64,000 bases of DNA from Puffinus mauretanicus (Eukaryota > Chordata > Aves > Procellariiformes > Procellariidae), in the NCBI GenBank assembly GCA_023333565.1, contig JAJKFH010003593.1, positions 124,001 to 188,000 of the forward strand, read 5' to 3'. The stretch's first letter is position 1, and each line of letters opens with the position of its first letter. The notes below the pieces were generated by a model that worked only from the letters and a program-made list of their open reading frames with translations, had not been told where the DNA came from and made no database searches. Below are positions 1 to 14,600 of this stretch, in pieces. The translations under genes and the position numbers were made by a program.

Positions 1-3000
1 TAATTAAGCAATAAGTCTCAGCAGCTTGTTCAGTTGCACTGATTAATGTCCACCTTGGGTGCACAGGAATACTGCATAATCTAAAACATTACGGAAATTT
101 TAAGAGAAGCTTTTAAAAACCAAGCAATATTTTACTAACACTACAAAAAACACATTAAAAATCGCAGAATGCTCTCTAAGGAATATCCTGCAGGTCTCTC
201 AGTTCTCTAGCATATTTTAAAAGTATCGGCATTTTATCTAGCAGTTCCTCTAGCCATTTACTCTCTTTTGGATGGCAACATAGCCTTCTCTCCCTCGTCT
301 CTGCTAAGAGCTCTACCTACAATTTTAGGAGGAGATTGGCTGTCCTAATACTCTGTTTCCTTGTTCTGCAAACAGCAAGGTAAGCTAGCTGGTTTCATCT
401 TTTATTTGAAACTCCTGGTAAAACAGGCTGGCCAAGTGGGAATCAAAAGAGGAGACAGGTACATAAGAAACCCAGGCTAACTCCTTGGTTTTTTATGCTG
501 CCGATTTACCCGCAATACAGGAACAGTCACAGAATTTCCTGGGAACCCAGCCGAGGCTCCATCTGTATTTTCTGGATTTCATTTTGTTGTGGAAAAAACC
601 TGCAATCAGATACAGCTTTCTGCTTTCTAATTGCTTCTGCTAAATGAGCACTGCTACCCTGCTTAGTCCTCTACAGACCAGAGGAAGAGCGAGCTTCTAC
701 CTCCTACAAATTATGCTCTTGTTTAGATAGCTGAGACAGGTCTATGATACAACAGGTCATTCCAGAACTGTGTCACTCCTGATAGTGCCGAAACAAGTCT
801 GGAACCTGAAGATGTCACTCCAAAGTTCCTCAAGCAGTGAAGAGACTAAAATAATTTCATTTTTCATGTTACCTAAACACACAGATTGCTTTTGTAACTC
901 TCCCAAGAGAATATATTTGCCTTCCTTCACAAATAATTAAAAAAAAAACCAAACCAAAACACCAAAAAACATAACGAGTGAGTGGAAACCAAACCCAACT
1001 CTTCCAACAAACTGATGCATGGGAACTGGAAGTGGCAAGAGACACAAAGAGTAATGGAATCACTAGTAGAAAAGAGGCAGTGAAGAGGGAGAAGGCAGTG
1101 CAAAGTGGGGAGAAAAAAGGAAAGAAATACACAAGGTAGGATGGAAAAAATCTCTCCTTTGAAACAAACATTTACCTGCAGTAACACAGGAACACTCAGC
1201 CATTGTACAGCATCTTCCATTTGATGACAAAGTCAATGAAGGATTTACAAAATAAGTCTCAGCACATCCTTTTTAAGTTTTATAGCAAATAGAAACAAAG
1301 AGACAGAAGATTTATAAATTGGCCAAGATCAATCCTGTGTGAGAAGTACCATTGTACTGATTAACCTCAAACTATGCGAACAGCTCCACCAGTGACAGCA
1401 GGCTCCAAAATTCCTTCATAATTTAAATCCAGGCCTATTGGATGGGCTTATCCATCCTTATTAAGCACAGTACTGGCTGAGTGTTCCTCAACAGTTCAGC
1501 TTTCCTTTTGCCCTCAGTACAAGCTGCTTTTTCTTTCAATTGGATATTCTTGTTTCATTCCTACCACTCGATTGTATGGTTTTAGCAAACCACCAAGAAA
1601 TCTGAATGCTACTGTCCATAGCCTGAAAAAAAACACCAATAACATGTCTCTGTGCCACATCTAACTCACAATTTTCATGTAGTTCATTTGCTAATCTTTT
1701 CCAGTGTTTGTAATTAAGGTTACATACACTGGTAGAAAATAAGAAAATTAGCATATTATGGAACTTACCCTTGCTATCTGTTCTATGCGAACAATTTTTT
1801 TTTTCCTCCATTTTTAGGGTTTTAAGTACCAGCTTTAACAGTTCTGCAAAAACAAATGCATAGCACGCTAGTGTACTGTTTTACGCCTCAGCCACAGTTA
1901 AAAGCTGCTGACCCTCTCTCCAGCTGTACGTCATGCCAGAATGAAAAGAAAGCTTTTGTAATTAAGGCTTCTTCCTCCAGAGACTCCTCCTCTTTGTTAA
2001 TCAACAGAGTTCCTAATCCCCATAGGAACTCACAGACTGTTGGCTGCATCCATTATTAATTATTAGAGCCTATCTTTAATAGTGTCAGTTATAGTTCTCC
2101 AGGACTGTGTAACCACTGCCAGTGTCACCAGGTACGCCCCACAGGGACCTCTGGCACTTGATCAATTAAGAGGTTATCAAAATACTGAAAGAGTTAAGAA
2201 CCTGCTTGCCTTGTACACATTTGTCGAGGATTTATTTTCTACTCAGCTCCCCTTTGCAACTTATCAAAATTTCTGAGGTCAGAAATCCTGATTTGCTTGA
2301 CCACTTTTAACTCCAATCTTTTAACTTTTTTCCCCTCCCCTCCGAAGCTTTACCCTCTACCTCTTGTCCTCCCACACCTCCACCAGCCTCTGCTCAGGCA
2401 CTGCTGCCCGATCTGCAGCACAGAGGGGTCTTCCACTCCAGCAGAGCCGAATTCTTCAGCACTGGTGTGATGTTTTCACCCGGCACAGAGTACGAACTGC
2501 TTCATGCAGACAGAGTCTGGAAAATGTAATTTAGCCCCTGTGGAGCCAGGGCATCTCTCTTCCTATTGAGGCTCAGGCTGGCATACATTGCAGGTTCCTT
2601 CCAACCCACTGTTCAACATCCATTTGTTCTCCCTAGCAAATGCAAATAGTCAGCTTTTTTCCCTTTCCACTTACATCTTGATGCCCAAAGTGCTACCCCT
2701 AACAAAATGCACGTGGGCCAGGTGAATTAAGCACAATGTAGTTCTGAAGAACAGAGATAAAATGCTTTTGCAAAGATGGGAGAAGTTCCTATTTTCTTGA
2801 GCCAGCAAGTCTTTCATTCCATTTTACAACCCACATCAAAGTCCTGGGGTTCACAGCTGTTTCATGCAACAACTTTCACTGCCAGTCTCTTGTTAACTAG
2901 AAGTTCTCAATATTGGAGCTCACACACCAGGACAAAAAGGAGAGTGGGATAAATACCCAGATAAATTAAATGCAAGGTATTCAGAAAAGCTTTCAGAGCA

Positions 3001-6000
3001 GAGCTCACCGTAGTCTGCACTAGATCATGTCTTTCCCCCTTCACGTACACTTTTCCATCAATGCCGTCAACACTGAGAATTTAGCAGCACAATACAAGGA
3101 ATAGGATTTTCTCAATGAAGGTGCCAAGCACTGATACATTATCTCTTTAACTGCACTTTCTTTTTGTACCAGCTCAGTAATTAAGTTTCTTGGTTGCGTA
3201 TTGCTGGAGTTCAGGTGTGGGACAAAAAAAAAAAAAAACAACAAACCCCACAACATTTCACTGCTACTGGCTACATCACAATGGTATCTTTCTCAATGCC
3301 TGTCATACATCACATTTTCACTATTTAAAGCAAAGGTAGCAGTGGTGGTTCACGTGGGTGTGTATATGAGAGAGAAGCAAGCCATAAAGCAGTTAAAACT
3401 ACCACACTCCATCCCGTAAACATTTTTCTATTTATCTGCCCTTCATTACACGCACAATCTTATTATCTCTGCACATCCTCAAAGCGACAGCTGTCAGGGT
3501 CACCCTATAAAATATACATCGGCAATGTTACATTTAATGACTGGAGCGAGAAGAAAAATGAAGGATGGGAGGAGTGGAATACCGCAGGATGTTTTAAAGG
3601 ATCATCAGTTATATCTATGCATTTCCTGAGGTGATAATTGAATGACAGTGGCTGGGGGGAAATCCATTTTTGAGCTTGGGAAAGGACTGTTAAAAAAAAA
3701 AATGTTTTTGTACTGGCAGCATGTAATGGCTGCCAGAAAATGAAAAAGGTTCCTTCAACCACAGCAGCTCCTCTATTTTATGGATTTTATACAGGGGCTG
3801 AGAATCATATCAAGTACAATCAGCTATTCAAACCAATCAAAAATATTGACAGACTTTGGTAATTTCATCCCCAACTAGACTACCTTCTGTTGTGGTTTGC
3901 ATGTCAGCTTCAATTAATTTAAATGAAAGACCAATTTGTGTATGTGCATGCGCGTGCAGGAAGTGACATTCCAAACACAAGGGCAGCAGCATTTTCTACT
4001 TCCATAATTTTCGCTTAAACAAGTATTAAAAATTTAATTCTACTGTTCAGCAGGGAACTTAATCCTCCTGCATTTCAGTAAAGTATACATATGCTAACTT
4101 GTTTTCTAATTCTGCACCACTGAAATTAGGCTTGCAATTATTAAAAAAGTTTTACTACTTGAAAAATATTTTTATGATTGCATTATGACAATTTTACAAA
4201 AAGAATCAAACTATACTTACCAAAACATTTCCCGTGTTACAATTATTATCTTTATTTGTTCTGTTAGTTGACTACTTCACAGCAAAAACGCAGGTTGGTA
4301 TTTAAAACAAACCACTGCCAGTTAATTGTCACTTAGAACCAATCCTCTGCATTACTGCAACACTCCACTGGATGCCTCAGGCTCACGGGAGTGACACTGA
4401 CACATAACTGAAGGGATGACAGAAAATACTGACTTTGAGCTCATCAGAATTAGAAAGGTTTTCTCTCACTACAATATTGGGGAGGGGCCATAAAATAAGC
4501 CCCACACATTCACACTCCTCATTAGCTAAAACAGAAACCATTACATAGCTCAGCAAATTCCCCTTCTGTTCAGCTGGAAATGTACACACTGATAAGATGG
4601 ATGACATTTTACTGATCTGAAAAGATTATTTTAAATGGTTAAGTGCTTACATCTTGCAAGGCAAGTTCCTGGCTCAACTCACCTGAGAAGACACCGGAGT
4701 CTTTAACATTTAACAAAGAAGTCTCTAGCTATCTTTCAAGCTCCGATTTAAAAGTCATCAATTAGCCCACGTGCGGGCAAGTGTTTCAGGTCGAACAGAT
4801 TACATTATTCAACACTTCTGGGGCACCTTGGATGGTCTGGAAAAAAGCTCCAATTCCCAAGTCGCTGCAGTTTCTCTGTAATAGTCAAATGTGTAAATTC
4901 TATGACATTTTATGGGCCACCGAGGACTGTCTTCCTGGTAATTATAGCTGGTACTTCTGTTTGTTCCCTTGTATGAAACTGTCTCATGCCTTCCCCAGGT
5001 TAAGTTAGGATAGATTATACTACCAGGTTTCAAAACAAATCTGATTCTTGCCATATTCTATTATTGGAATCTGATGCCATTCTCAGTTCATTCCCATGAT
5101 GTCTGACAGGGTTTTTTCTCCCCCTTTTTCCTTTGGAGAGTGGGGTTTTGCCTCCAGATAAAGAGCACAGATTACGTGCACTGTGCTCTGCGGTCCTAGC
5201 CCCATTTCTTCCCTGGGCAGGCAATGGTCACTGAGAAGTCAACATACCGCAAAAACAAGGAGACAAAACCGCTTAAATAAATAAGCAAATGGAAATTCTG
5301 AGTTTGATCAGATTTTCCTGTTTTCCTAGGGCAAGAAGAGCTGAAAGGTGAGTAAGGAATTAGCCATTTGTTCTCAGATGTCACATTCTGTAACTGTTTT
5401 TATTTAAATATAGAAATAAGAATTGAAGGTCCACTTAGTTCTGAGACAATCCCCAGCAATGCAGCTTTGCCACCAGCAGCACCATTTCAGACTGCTGATG
5501 TGTCTGCACGCTGACCTGCGTTCCACATTTCAATGTAACAGATGTTTTAGGTTTTCCAAACACATCTGTGATGAATCACACAAAGCCTGGCTTGTCAAAT
5601 GTGTGCATTATCTTCCCTGACACACAGCTTCCTCCCTTTGCAGCTCACGACCTATAGGGGAGCCGTTGAGTTTTAATAGTTTATTATAAAGTCATGTTAA
5701 AACCAACAGCATTCAGAAAATACTGAAAATTACTCAGGAGGCAACAAACCTCGTAAAATAATCCTCACTGCTCATGAGGAAAGTGAAGATGCAATCACCT
5801 GGAAACAGAAAAAATTTTCCATCCCTTTTTTATAGCAGCTATCCTCAAAGTCCTCACAACCGGTTATTTCACGACGAAAAGTATCAAACCCCCTGATTCC
5901 GTGCTGAAGACAGCTAGAATTTGACATCTTAATAAAAATCTCTATCACAGGATGTCCAATGCCTGAACAAGCCACATGGAAGAAGAAAACCATCCATTTC

Positions 6001-9000
6001 ACACCTGGAAAGTATCAAATAAACTCATACAAACCACCAGGCTTATCACCGAAAAAAACCCTGCGTTCAGACACTACCCACAGAGGTTTAAGGAGGACGG
6101 GTTCCTGCTCTGCGGCTCAGTCAGTTATGGACAAAGCAACAAACCTGCAAACAAAACTCTCAGACAGACGTCCCTGTTATTAAGCCTTGATTTTAAACAG
6201 ACTTAGTTTCTCTCAGATCTGATCCCTGAACAGCTGTTTTCCTTTTACTGCTCTCCAAAAACATTTCTCTAAACCAGTAGATTTTCCAGATTAAGTGTGG
6301 AGGGTTGAGGGGTACTTAAGTGTTTTCCTGTTTATCAGAGCAATATATGAAAAGAGGAATATCGAAGTAGGACAGCAAGCAACCCCCCCAAACCACAAAA
6401 GAACTGCCACGTAAGCTGCTTATCCCTCAGTTATTGTTGCTTCCCTCCAGTCCCAAATTCTTTCTGTCAAGAAAAAATCCTTAGCAAGCAAAATTTAACT
6501 AAAAGACAATGGTAAGAGTTGTAAAGAAGTATTAGAAAGACCAATTCATTGTAGCTTACTATAATACCTATACAGTGAGCTCAAAAGTAAAAGAAATTGC
6601 TAATTCTTTCCAGTTCTGTTCCGCCCTGGAGTCTCCAACAAGCATTAATCCCAGCTACTCCCTTGGCAAGTGAATTTGATCCCCACTTCACAATCAGGGA
6701 TAAGAAAAAAAAAAGCACCAGTAATTTGGGGCATGACTTAGGGCTCTGACTCCTGAGGTCTTGCAAATCATACTACAGCGAGTTCAGAGATGAAATCGGG
6801 CTGCTGCCATTAATCCCGTCCCCCCTGTACATGGCCCACAGCCACAGCAGGGCTGTCAGGACAGGTGATACGGCTGCCGCAGCTGATTTTACAAAGCGTG
6901 CTAACTTAAAATGTCTTTGATTTCAGTTTACACTGTCAACTGCAATGAAACAGTGGGCTCATTTTTTGTCATGTCCACTACAGGGATGCTAACCTCTGAT
7001 AGAAAAACCATGTCAGCAGGAGAGAAAAGAACATGCTGTAACACAGAAGTTAAGGCTATAGTGTTTTTCATCAACCCAAAAATCAACTGCCACTCAGAAC
7101 CAGAGGTCTCAGAGACAGGAGTAAAACCCAAGAGCTCCAACTCACACCACTAGGCAAGCTAACCTTCTAATAGCTATTTCTCACAAGTTGAGGCAAATTT
7201 CAGATTCTGACCCGTTGGATGACATAAAGCAGCTGCGGCATTAGAAAAGGCATCGTCATCTATCTGGCTCTGCACAAGCCCTATTATACGGAATGGTAGC
7301 GCCGCATGCAGTTATCCACCAGGGAGACAGAAGAGCCAATAAAGCAAAAGGGCAGTATTGGCAAAAGAACAAATGGCTACAGACCTTATGAGCTTTAATA
7401 TGAAGTTTGATCCGTCCATGAAAGGGATTTGAGAGATGGTTGCCTGTGACAACAGAACGTTAGATTCAGCAATCCCCCCCGGCCTGTTCTGGCCCTGCAT
7501 TCTTATGCCAGAGGAAAAAGAAGTGCAGACCCCAGGAAAGCCGTCAAGCAAGGGCACGGACCTATTCTACGGCCAGCCTGCCACGTAGGTAACATCTTCC
7601 TTACAGCAGCCTGACAAGCTTGTTCTACAGCTGCCTCTCTGCTTCCCTGAAACACTTCTCTCTACATTTCACTTTACTACCCAAGACAAGCTCGATTCCC
7701 TCATGTAAACGATGTCAGGTTTACTTCCCTCTTCAGAGGTATTAGGTTTATATTGTCTCTACCTGCCTTCCTGAGTTCTTCTACAAGTTAAGTAGAGATT
7801 GAGACAGTTTCTGATAAAGAGGAGTAGAATGTCGTTTTTACCCAGTCAGCAATCTTCCGAAGATGAAGACTGCTTCGCTGTACTGCTTTATTAGCCATGC
7901 AAAACTATATAACCAATTCCTCCGCACGACGCTTGACAGCTCCCACCACACCACACTTAGCCCAGACTGGCACTCCCACCCAGCCAGCCCCCCATCGCAT
8001 AGACCTGTTTCTCATTACCAGTTTATAAACACTGAAGAGTCTCATCCCAGTTGCATCACTAAGAGCTCAGAAATTCTTTATTATTACACTTAGACTATGC
8101 CAATATGCCTTGGAAACACAGAGAGGGACTGATCAGGTATTCCAAACGCACGGAGTATTACACCATTTAGTCCCTACTACCACGTCTAACAGTCACAGCA
8201 TGTTGATGCCTACCAGCAGGCAGCGTGAGTGATCATTTTAATTAGTGGCTTGTATTCAACACAGCAACCAAGGTGTCGGGAACTAAAAGAGAACCACTTG
8301 CAATTGAGAACTTCAAAACAACATGAAAAAAGAGGTTATATCAATACTGGTTGGCCTCCTTTGAGAGAAAGAGAAGCCTACTGGTATACATTTATGCCCC
8401 TTAAAAGGATACTCCATTACTAACTGACAAGCTGTAGCCACGAAGTTTCTGAAATTGTTGGAATATGAATCTTGTGCGTTTACCAGAGAGCAACCTATAC
8501 ACCTCACTACTTGCAAACAAAACTACTCACAGAAGCATCCTGCACTTTCAACAAGACGCTTCCATCCCTATTAGCCACCAAAATTCCCCATTGCATTTTT
8601 TCCTCAAACCTTGCTTTTCTAGAATCCTCTACCTTCTTCAATTGCTTCCTAATAGTGACTGCAGGTTTGTAAAGCAATGCGACTCGCAAATCAGCCCCCA
8701 GTATACATATCTTTTAACTACAGTGGTGCCACACGGGAGGCTCTACTTGAAGATATAAGTTAACATTTCCATCATGAATCTGAAAAGGTATTACAGACAG
8801 AATTTAAACACACCACGGGGGCGGAGGGAACACAGGAAGGAATCACGATGATAGTAGCAAGCAGAACTGCAACTGTAAATTTAACCTGGTTTTACCTTTA
8901 AGCACACACTTTAGAGTGAGGTTATATCGTCAGCTAGGATTTCCAGCCTTAACTTTGTGTGCAACGATACTTTCATTTTCAGTGATCATCTACAAAATCA

Positions 9001-10879
9001 GTAGTATTACATGAGCGTAATTCAGAGTGATGTAAAAACTAGTGATTTACTGCACGAAAAACTCTGTTAACTAGAAGTGGGTACACGCTGAGTTAGTTTA
9101 AGAATTCGCTCCCCTGAAAGAATCTAAGAACAGCTTTCTCCCCCCGCAAACCAACCAACCTGAGGCTCTAGACATAGCATCACCAGCTTTCATCTATTAT
9201 TAAGTTGCATTACATTTTGGATTTGGTTTGCTACAGCAAAATATTACCCTATAAATAAATTCTTCAGAAAGATGCAGAGACCAAATGACACAGCTCAGTG
9301 CTGAAAAAAAACTTGAGGTGGATATTCAGTGTGTTGACTGCACTGCCATGTCTAAGTTTGAAAACTGGGATGGCAAAAGTCTGTTTGGTGGGGACACATT
9401 CTCCTTTTTCCTTCTAACTGTGGAAGATTTCCACTTGCGAGACAAGATCAGTGTTTAACACAGCTCTTGGGCACCGGGCCAAGCTCAGCAAACAACCACA
9501 TGCACTGCACAAGTTAACGTTTCCTGTAGACATCGAATACTTGTAACTTTTGTACAGGCTTTCTCTGCATACGCCCCATCACATCAAACTTGTAGTAAAA
9601 AGCCCTGCTTAGAAAGGCCGTGTTGACATAGTATGACAAATCATCCCGGGAATCCTCCAGCTCCTATCTTTTTCCTTTCCCTGTCCACCCCAGTCCTTGC
9701 AAAGCCTCTCCTACAACCAAGCTTTGGAGTGATCTCTCTAAATCTTAAGTGGTTTTATTGCCACAGCACCTTTACAGAATAGGCTGAGATATCACCCCAT
9801 TTCACAGAACTTGGAGAGAGACTAGTCAAGCCAGAAGAGAAGGCCCACAAAAGAACAAGGAGATGAAGTCAGTTTTCTCTTTACAAGACTAATGTCATGG
9901 TCTGTCAGATCATCCTTCTGCTTTGTTTTCGTGGGCCTCCCTCAAGACGACTTCTTCCTCCCTCCAATCCCTCTAGAACCAGAAAGGGTAGAAATTCCCG
10001 GCAGGGGCAGTGGCTGAGCAGACGAGACACAAAGACCCCTGCAATTCTTCCTGCCAGGGTCTAGGTGATGAGTGAACGAAGGTAAAGACATGGAATCCTG
10101 CCTATTTAAGGACCGCGTTGTAATATGCTGCTCCTGTCACCTCCTCAAAAATACAAGATCATAGCAACATGTCAAAGAAAATCTCATTGGTCTGGTATTA
10201 CAAAATTTATTTTCTGGGCAATGTAGACAGGTAGTATTTTTCAGGGAAAGAGAAATACACAGATTTGATGCAGGCAAATTTTTTGGTCTGAGTGCTCTGG
10301 TGTCCAAAAGGAGTGAAGGCATCCGGGATAAAGTGATGATCTTATTCATATAAAAACTGGTTTAATTTAAGAGTAACCCTGACTTGCTAAGACAGAAAAC
10401 TGAATTTCAGCCAAAGAAAGCAAGAAAAAAAGATTTTACATATGCCTACTTGAGACCTCCACATTCTTTAGACTACCATGTCCAAAGCATTTTATTTCCC
10501 AGCTTTAAAAAGAAGTGTCCCTTTAACAAGCTTCTTTTGTCTGTGAGCAGTAGCTGAAGAAAACAGGAAGACGTGAAGATCACAGGGAATCTGAGCTACG
10601 CTGAGCCAAGACACAAGGAATCAGCATTCTCCTGCTCCAGCAGGTAGCTGCTTTCAGGGGGAGGATAAGAACTGACTTCACTGATGAGGGCTATCACCAA
10701 GCTTTTACACTGGAAGAAATAATAAAAACATAGTAAGATTCAGTGCTTGAAGACTCACTAATAGATTCTGCAGGAGCACTGGGAAGTCGCATTAAGGATT
10801 ACACCTCCTTCCTACCTGTTTCAGTGAAATGGAAAAGCATCAGATAAGGAATAAGTAAAACTAAAGTGTGGGGGAGACA

Positions 10880-11630
10880 GAATCATAGAACGGTTTGGGT
10901 TGGAAGGGACCTTCAAAGATCATCTAGTCCAACCCCCTTGCCACTGGCACGGACATCTTTCACTAGATCAGGTTGCTCAAAGCCATGTTCAACCTGAACG
11001 CTTCCATGATGGGGCATCCACCACTTCTCTGGGCAACCTCCCCAGTGTCTCATCACCATCATCATAAAAAATTTCTTCCTTATATCCAAACTAAATCTAA
11101 CCCTCTTTCAGTTTAAACTGTTGCCCCTTGTCCTGTCACTACGGGCCCTGGTAAAACATCTTCCTCCATCTTTGTATGCTGAAAGGCCACAATAAGGTGT
11201 CCCTGGAGCCTTCTCTTCTCCAGGCTGAACGATCCCAACCCTCTCAGCCTTTCGTCACAGGTGAGGTGTTCCAGCCCTCTGATCATTTTCATGCTCTAAC
11301 AGGTCCATGTCTGTCTTGTAGCGTGGACTCCAGAGCTGGATGCAGTACTGCAGGTGGGGTCTCACAAGAGCACAGTAGATGGGGAGAAATCTCCTCTCTC
11401 AACCTGCTGGCCACACTTTATGCAGCCCAGGATACGATTGGCTTTCTGGGCTGTAAGCGCACGTTGCCGGACCATATCCAAATTTTCATCCACCAGTATC
11501 CCCAAGTCCTTCTCTGCAGGGCTGCTCTCAATCAATTCATCACCCAGTCTGCATTCATATTGGGGGTTGCCCCGACCCAGGTGCACGACCTTGTACTTGG
11601 CCTTGTTGAGCTTCATGAGGTTACTAACAT
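10880..11630 (-). mobile_element. CR1 LINE, 5'-truncated copy of about 750 bp
   Basis: Read on the minus strand this is the 3' part of a chicken-repeat-1 (CR1) non-LTR retrotransposon. It runs from the late reverse-transcriptase region, through the characteristic stretch ending in the very typical GGTTGGACTAGATGATCTTT and CCTTCCAACCC, to the terminal ATTCT-type end at 10880-10885. The 5' breakpoint is around 11625-11640, just after the codons for LMKxNKAK, where the similarity I can recall stops. Such 5'-truncated insertions are normal for CR1, which lacks poly(A) and uses short octamer-like 3' ends. Only about one 3' unit (ATTCTATG-type) is visible. It is inserted antisense in plus orientation, so it has the same orientation as the host gene RERE. 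Indels and point changes break the coding frame, so the copy is old and inactive. I cannot name the subfamily without alignment. Confidence 0.95.
11362..11616 (-). pseudogene. Remnant of CR1 ORF2 reverse transcriptase
   Basis: An 84-codon open stretch begins [18 protein letters not shown] and contains [25 protein letters not shown] and [11 protein letters not shown], the signature of the region after the polymerase core in CR1 ORF2. The intact family protein continues with an ILPLYSALVRPHLEY-like segment; here a shift after GCIK leads to a stop after about 20 further codons. No catalytic YADD or endonuclease part is present because the copy is truncated. It is a dead fragment, not a gene. Confidence 0.9.
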
Positions 11631-14600
11631 GCCTTGTAAGAGAGGTGACTTAGTCCAGTCGGAGGCGTGAGGCACTTGATTCAGTTTGGTCCAACAGATA
11701 CGAAAGAGAAGTACTTTCTAAAGCTATGTGTTAGAAGAAGGTTCTTTGTGGTTGACATCTTTGCAGCCTCTCTAAATGCAGAATCTGTGTGTTCTCCGTA
11801 TGAAATATTCAATAACCTAAGAACGCTCTCAGCTTTATGAGCAGTTCTCCATCAATTAGGAGCAAAACACAGCAGTGACAGCCATGTCGGCTCTTAAAGG
11901 CATCTGCTGCTTCAAACAATTCATCACCTCAAGTTATTCAACAGCAACATTATTACCTCACAACAGCCTTTCTGTTCTGCTTAACTCTTCCCTATCTGTT
12001 CATCCAGTTTTTGAGTTGGCAGCATCCTGTTCTACCAACCACAAAGCCCGTATCTCGCAGGCTTAGGAAAATTCAAGAAGCAAAAAGCCGTGGCCTCAAG
12101 CTGCAAGCTCCTTTCTGATTACAAATACATTCAATTACTCAACCAGCTGACACAACTAAGGCAGACATCTTGCAATAACAGGGATTTGAGACATTACACA
12201 AATCTGGAAAAGAAACCCCGTGACACTGAAAGACACTATTTTCTCAGTTAAAAATCACTTTACTCTGCTGGATCTAGCCACATACAGTGCAAGCACAGGG
12301 TATGTTTTGAGTGTCTCATGTATCATTTTGTAAGTTATTCTAGCTCTAGTATTTCCCCCCCTCATTAAACTAATCACAGTAACACCGCTAAGAGGTATCA
12401 CTTCTTTTTGGTCCATCCTTGCAGGTATTGTTTGTAAGGTAGCTGAATAATTTCTCAATTTATTTGTACGTTTCTATTGCTTAGGCCTCACTTGTGAAAT
12501 CGCAGTCTGGGATTCAGCCCATTCCTATATGCATGTGAGGACGACCAGGATTCCCCAGGTCCATATGCTGCTGTAATTAGCTGCTACCAAGCTAGCAGGA
12601 CAAAAAGTGGCATCTTCAGGTGAGAATAAAACAAAAGCAGCAAATTAACACAAATACAGATGTTTTCATGAAAATGGTACTAACAATAAAAACAAGAGGG
12701 AAAACACAGAAAATGATGCACTAAAAAAATGGAATCATTTACTGGAATTTTTCTTAGCAGTATTTTTCACAACAGTCAAAAATCTACTACCATCCACTAG
12801 CATCTTTTTAAAACGTTTCATGAATCTTTCATACACAAACACACAGAAGAGGCCCCACAAACACCTGACCTTCAACTCAGGCATGTAAGAATTTTTACAT
12901 CACTTATTCTATACCATGTAAAAACATCATCAACAGCTCAATGTCCGAAAATACCAAGCTGTAAGCAGCAGGCAACCACTACCCATTCATGTCTCCAAGG
13001 CAGGAAAGGGACTTTGAATAGGTAAGATACGCAGTTCTTCACTTCCAACTCACTGGTTCAAATTCAGTCTGAAGCATTAGTGGCATAAGAGCTGAAGAGC
13101 TGGCAGCATTCCCAAGAGGCAAATATGCATCCTGGGGGATCAGAATATTTGAAGGAGTCAAGGAGTCTAAATCCACTCTGATTCTTCTGTATACAAGACA
13201 CACAAAACACTACGAGAGAAAACCAAAGCAACTCCTCTGGACTTTGTGTAAACCCTCATCACTCTGAGCTGCTTCAGTTTCCTGAATCGGCCCCTCTTCA
13301 GAGTGATACAGAGGACAGCAACACTGCAAGACTTCTGTGAAATGAGTAAACTGATCTAAAGTTGAGGCTAGAGAAATACTAACACATTAAAAAAAAAAAA
13401 AGAGTAGGAGACGAGAGAGCAGAAGCAAAGAAACACCCTTTGCAAATTCCACACTCTTCAGGAAAGCCTATCTTTACAAAAGAAAGCGTGCAAATATCCA
13501 CAAACATACAAATAACCCATTAATCCTGTTAATTGACTGTCCAAAGCTCCTTATTAAGTTAAACATCAAAAGTAGGCCATGTTAAGAACTACTATTCCTC
13601 CCAGCTCCCTTACCTCCCCCTCTTCTTGGCCATCCTTTCCTCTGCAGAAACTCTACAAACCCTGCAACTGTTGGTCTCCCCTGTCAACACAAAGCAGGCA
13701 TGCATCGGCACACACGCAGTCCCACCTAACTCGATCCCTTCGCCCAATATCCCCGGTCTAGCCCTTCTCCCTTTTAGTAGCTTTAATTCCCACCTGAAAC
13801 AAAGTATTTATAAAACGCACCAGCTATGAAGCCCATTGAAAAAGCATGGGGAGGCAGCAAGGAATTATGTTCGACATTTGTTAAGGCAGCACCGGGGCAC
13901 CTGCTGCAAGGCTGCGGTGAAAGCGTTTCTATCAACTCAGCCATCTCGTCTGGAAAATTATAAACCCTGGAGGGATGTTTGCTGTTAAAGTTTCCACCGT
14001 TCGCAAAGCAGCTTTCTGACTAACGCAAGTGACACAGAATAATGCTGCTGTTATGAATATAATGTAACATTTTAACAGTCATTCTCCAGGATTTCTATTT
14101 CACAAGGACCCATACAACAATTTCCAATTGGCATGGTATGAAAGTATGCATTATACAAGGTTTGATCAATTTTGAAGCACACACAATGTAAAATAATAAA
14201 GCAACATCAACCTGTGAAAAGAAAAAAAACTAAGTAATTTTTCCATGTCAAGTGGAGATAGCCCGGTAGTTCTCACTTGTGTGTTAAATACAGAATAATT
14301 TCACAGAAAGAGAACAGATCTTTATACTAAGCATTTCTCCTGTGGTCGGCACTCCTGGTTTAACACATTACCATTGTGCTCTACAGGCAAAGGAAGTTTT
14401 CAAGATGTTGTCACAGTCTGACCATATCTGTCCACGCACGTCATTAATCAATCCTTCCCTAACCATTACCATAAAAGGCTTTTTATTTTTTTAATAGAAT
14501 GCCAAGCTTTTAGAGTGCTGCTATTTTCACCAGGCAATATTTTTCTTAGAGACACTTTTATCTTCAATAGCAACACCACAAGTAAGTATCTGAAACAAGG

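Noticed and set aside
3224..3238. A tract as the tail of a retrocopy
   Set aside because: No gene-like or SINE body precedes it and no target-site duplication was seen.
6718..6732. Possible FYYYW-type next RERE exon from a CCAGTAA string
   Set aside because: The flanking bases do not encode repeated tyrosines and no splice pair is present.
11176..11670. 164-codon open frame on plus
   Set aside because: It is the antisense reading of the CR1 element; the real (dead) coding strand is minus.
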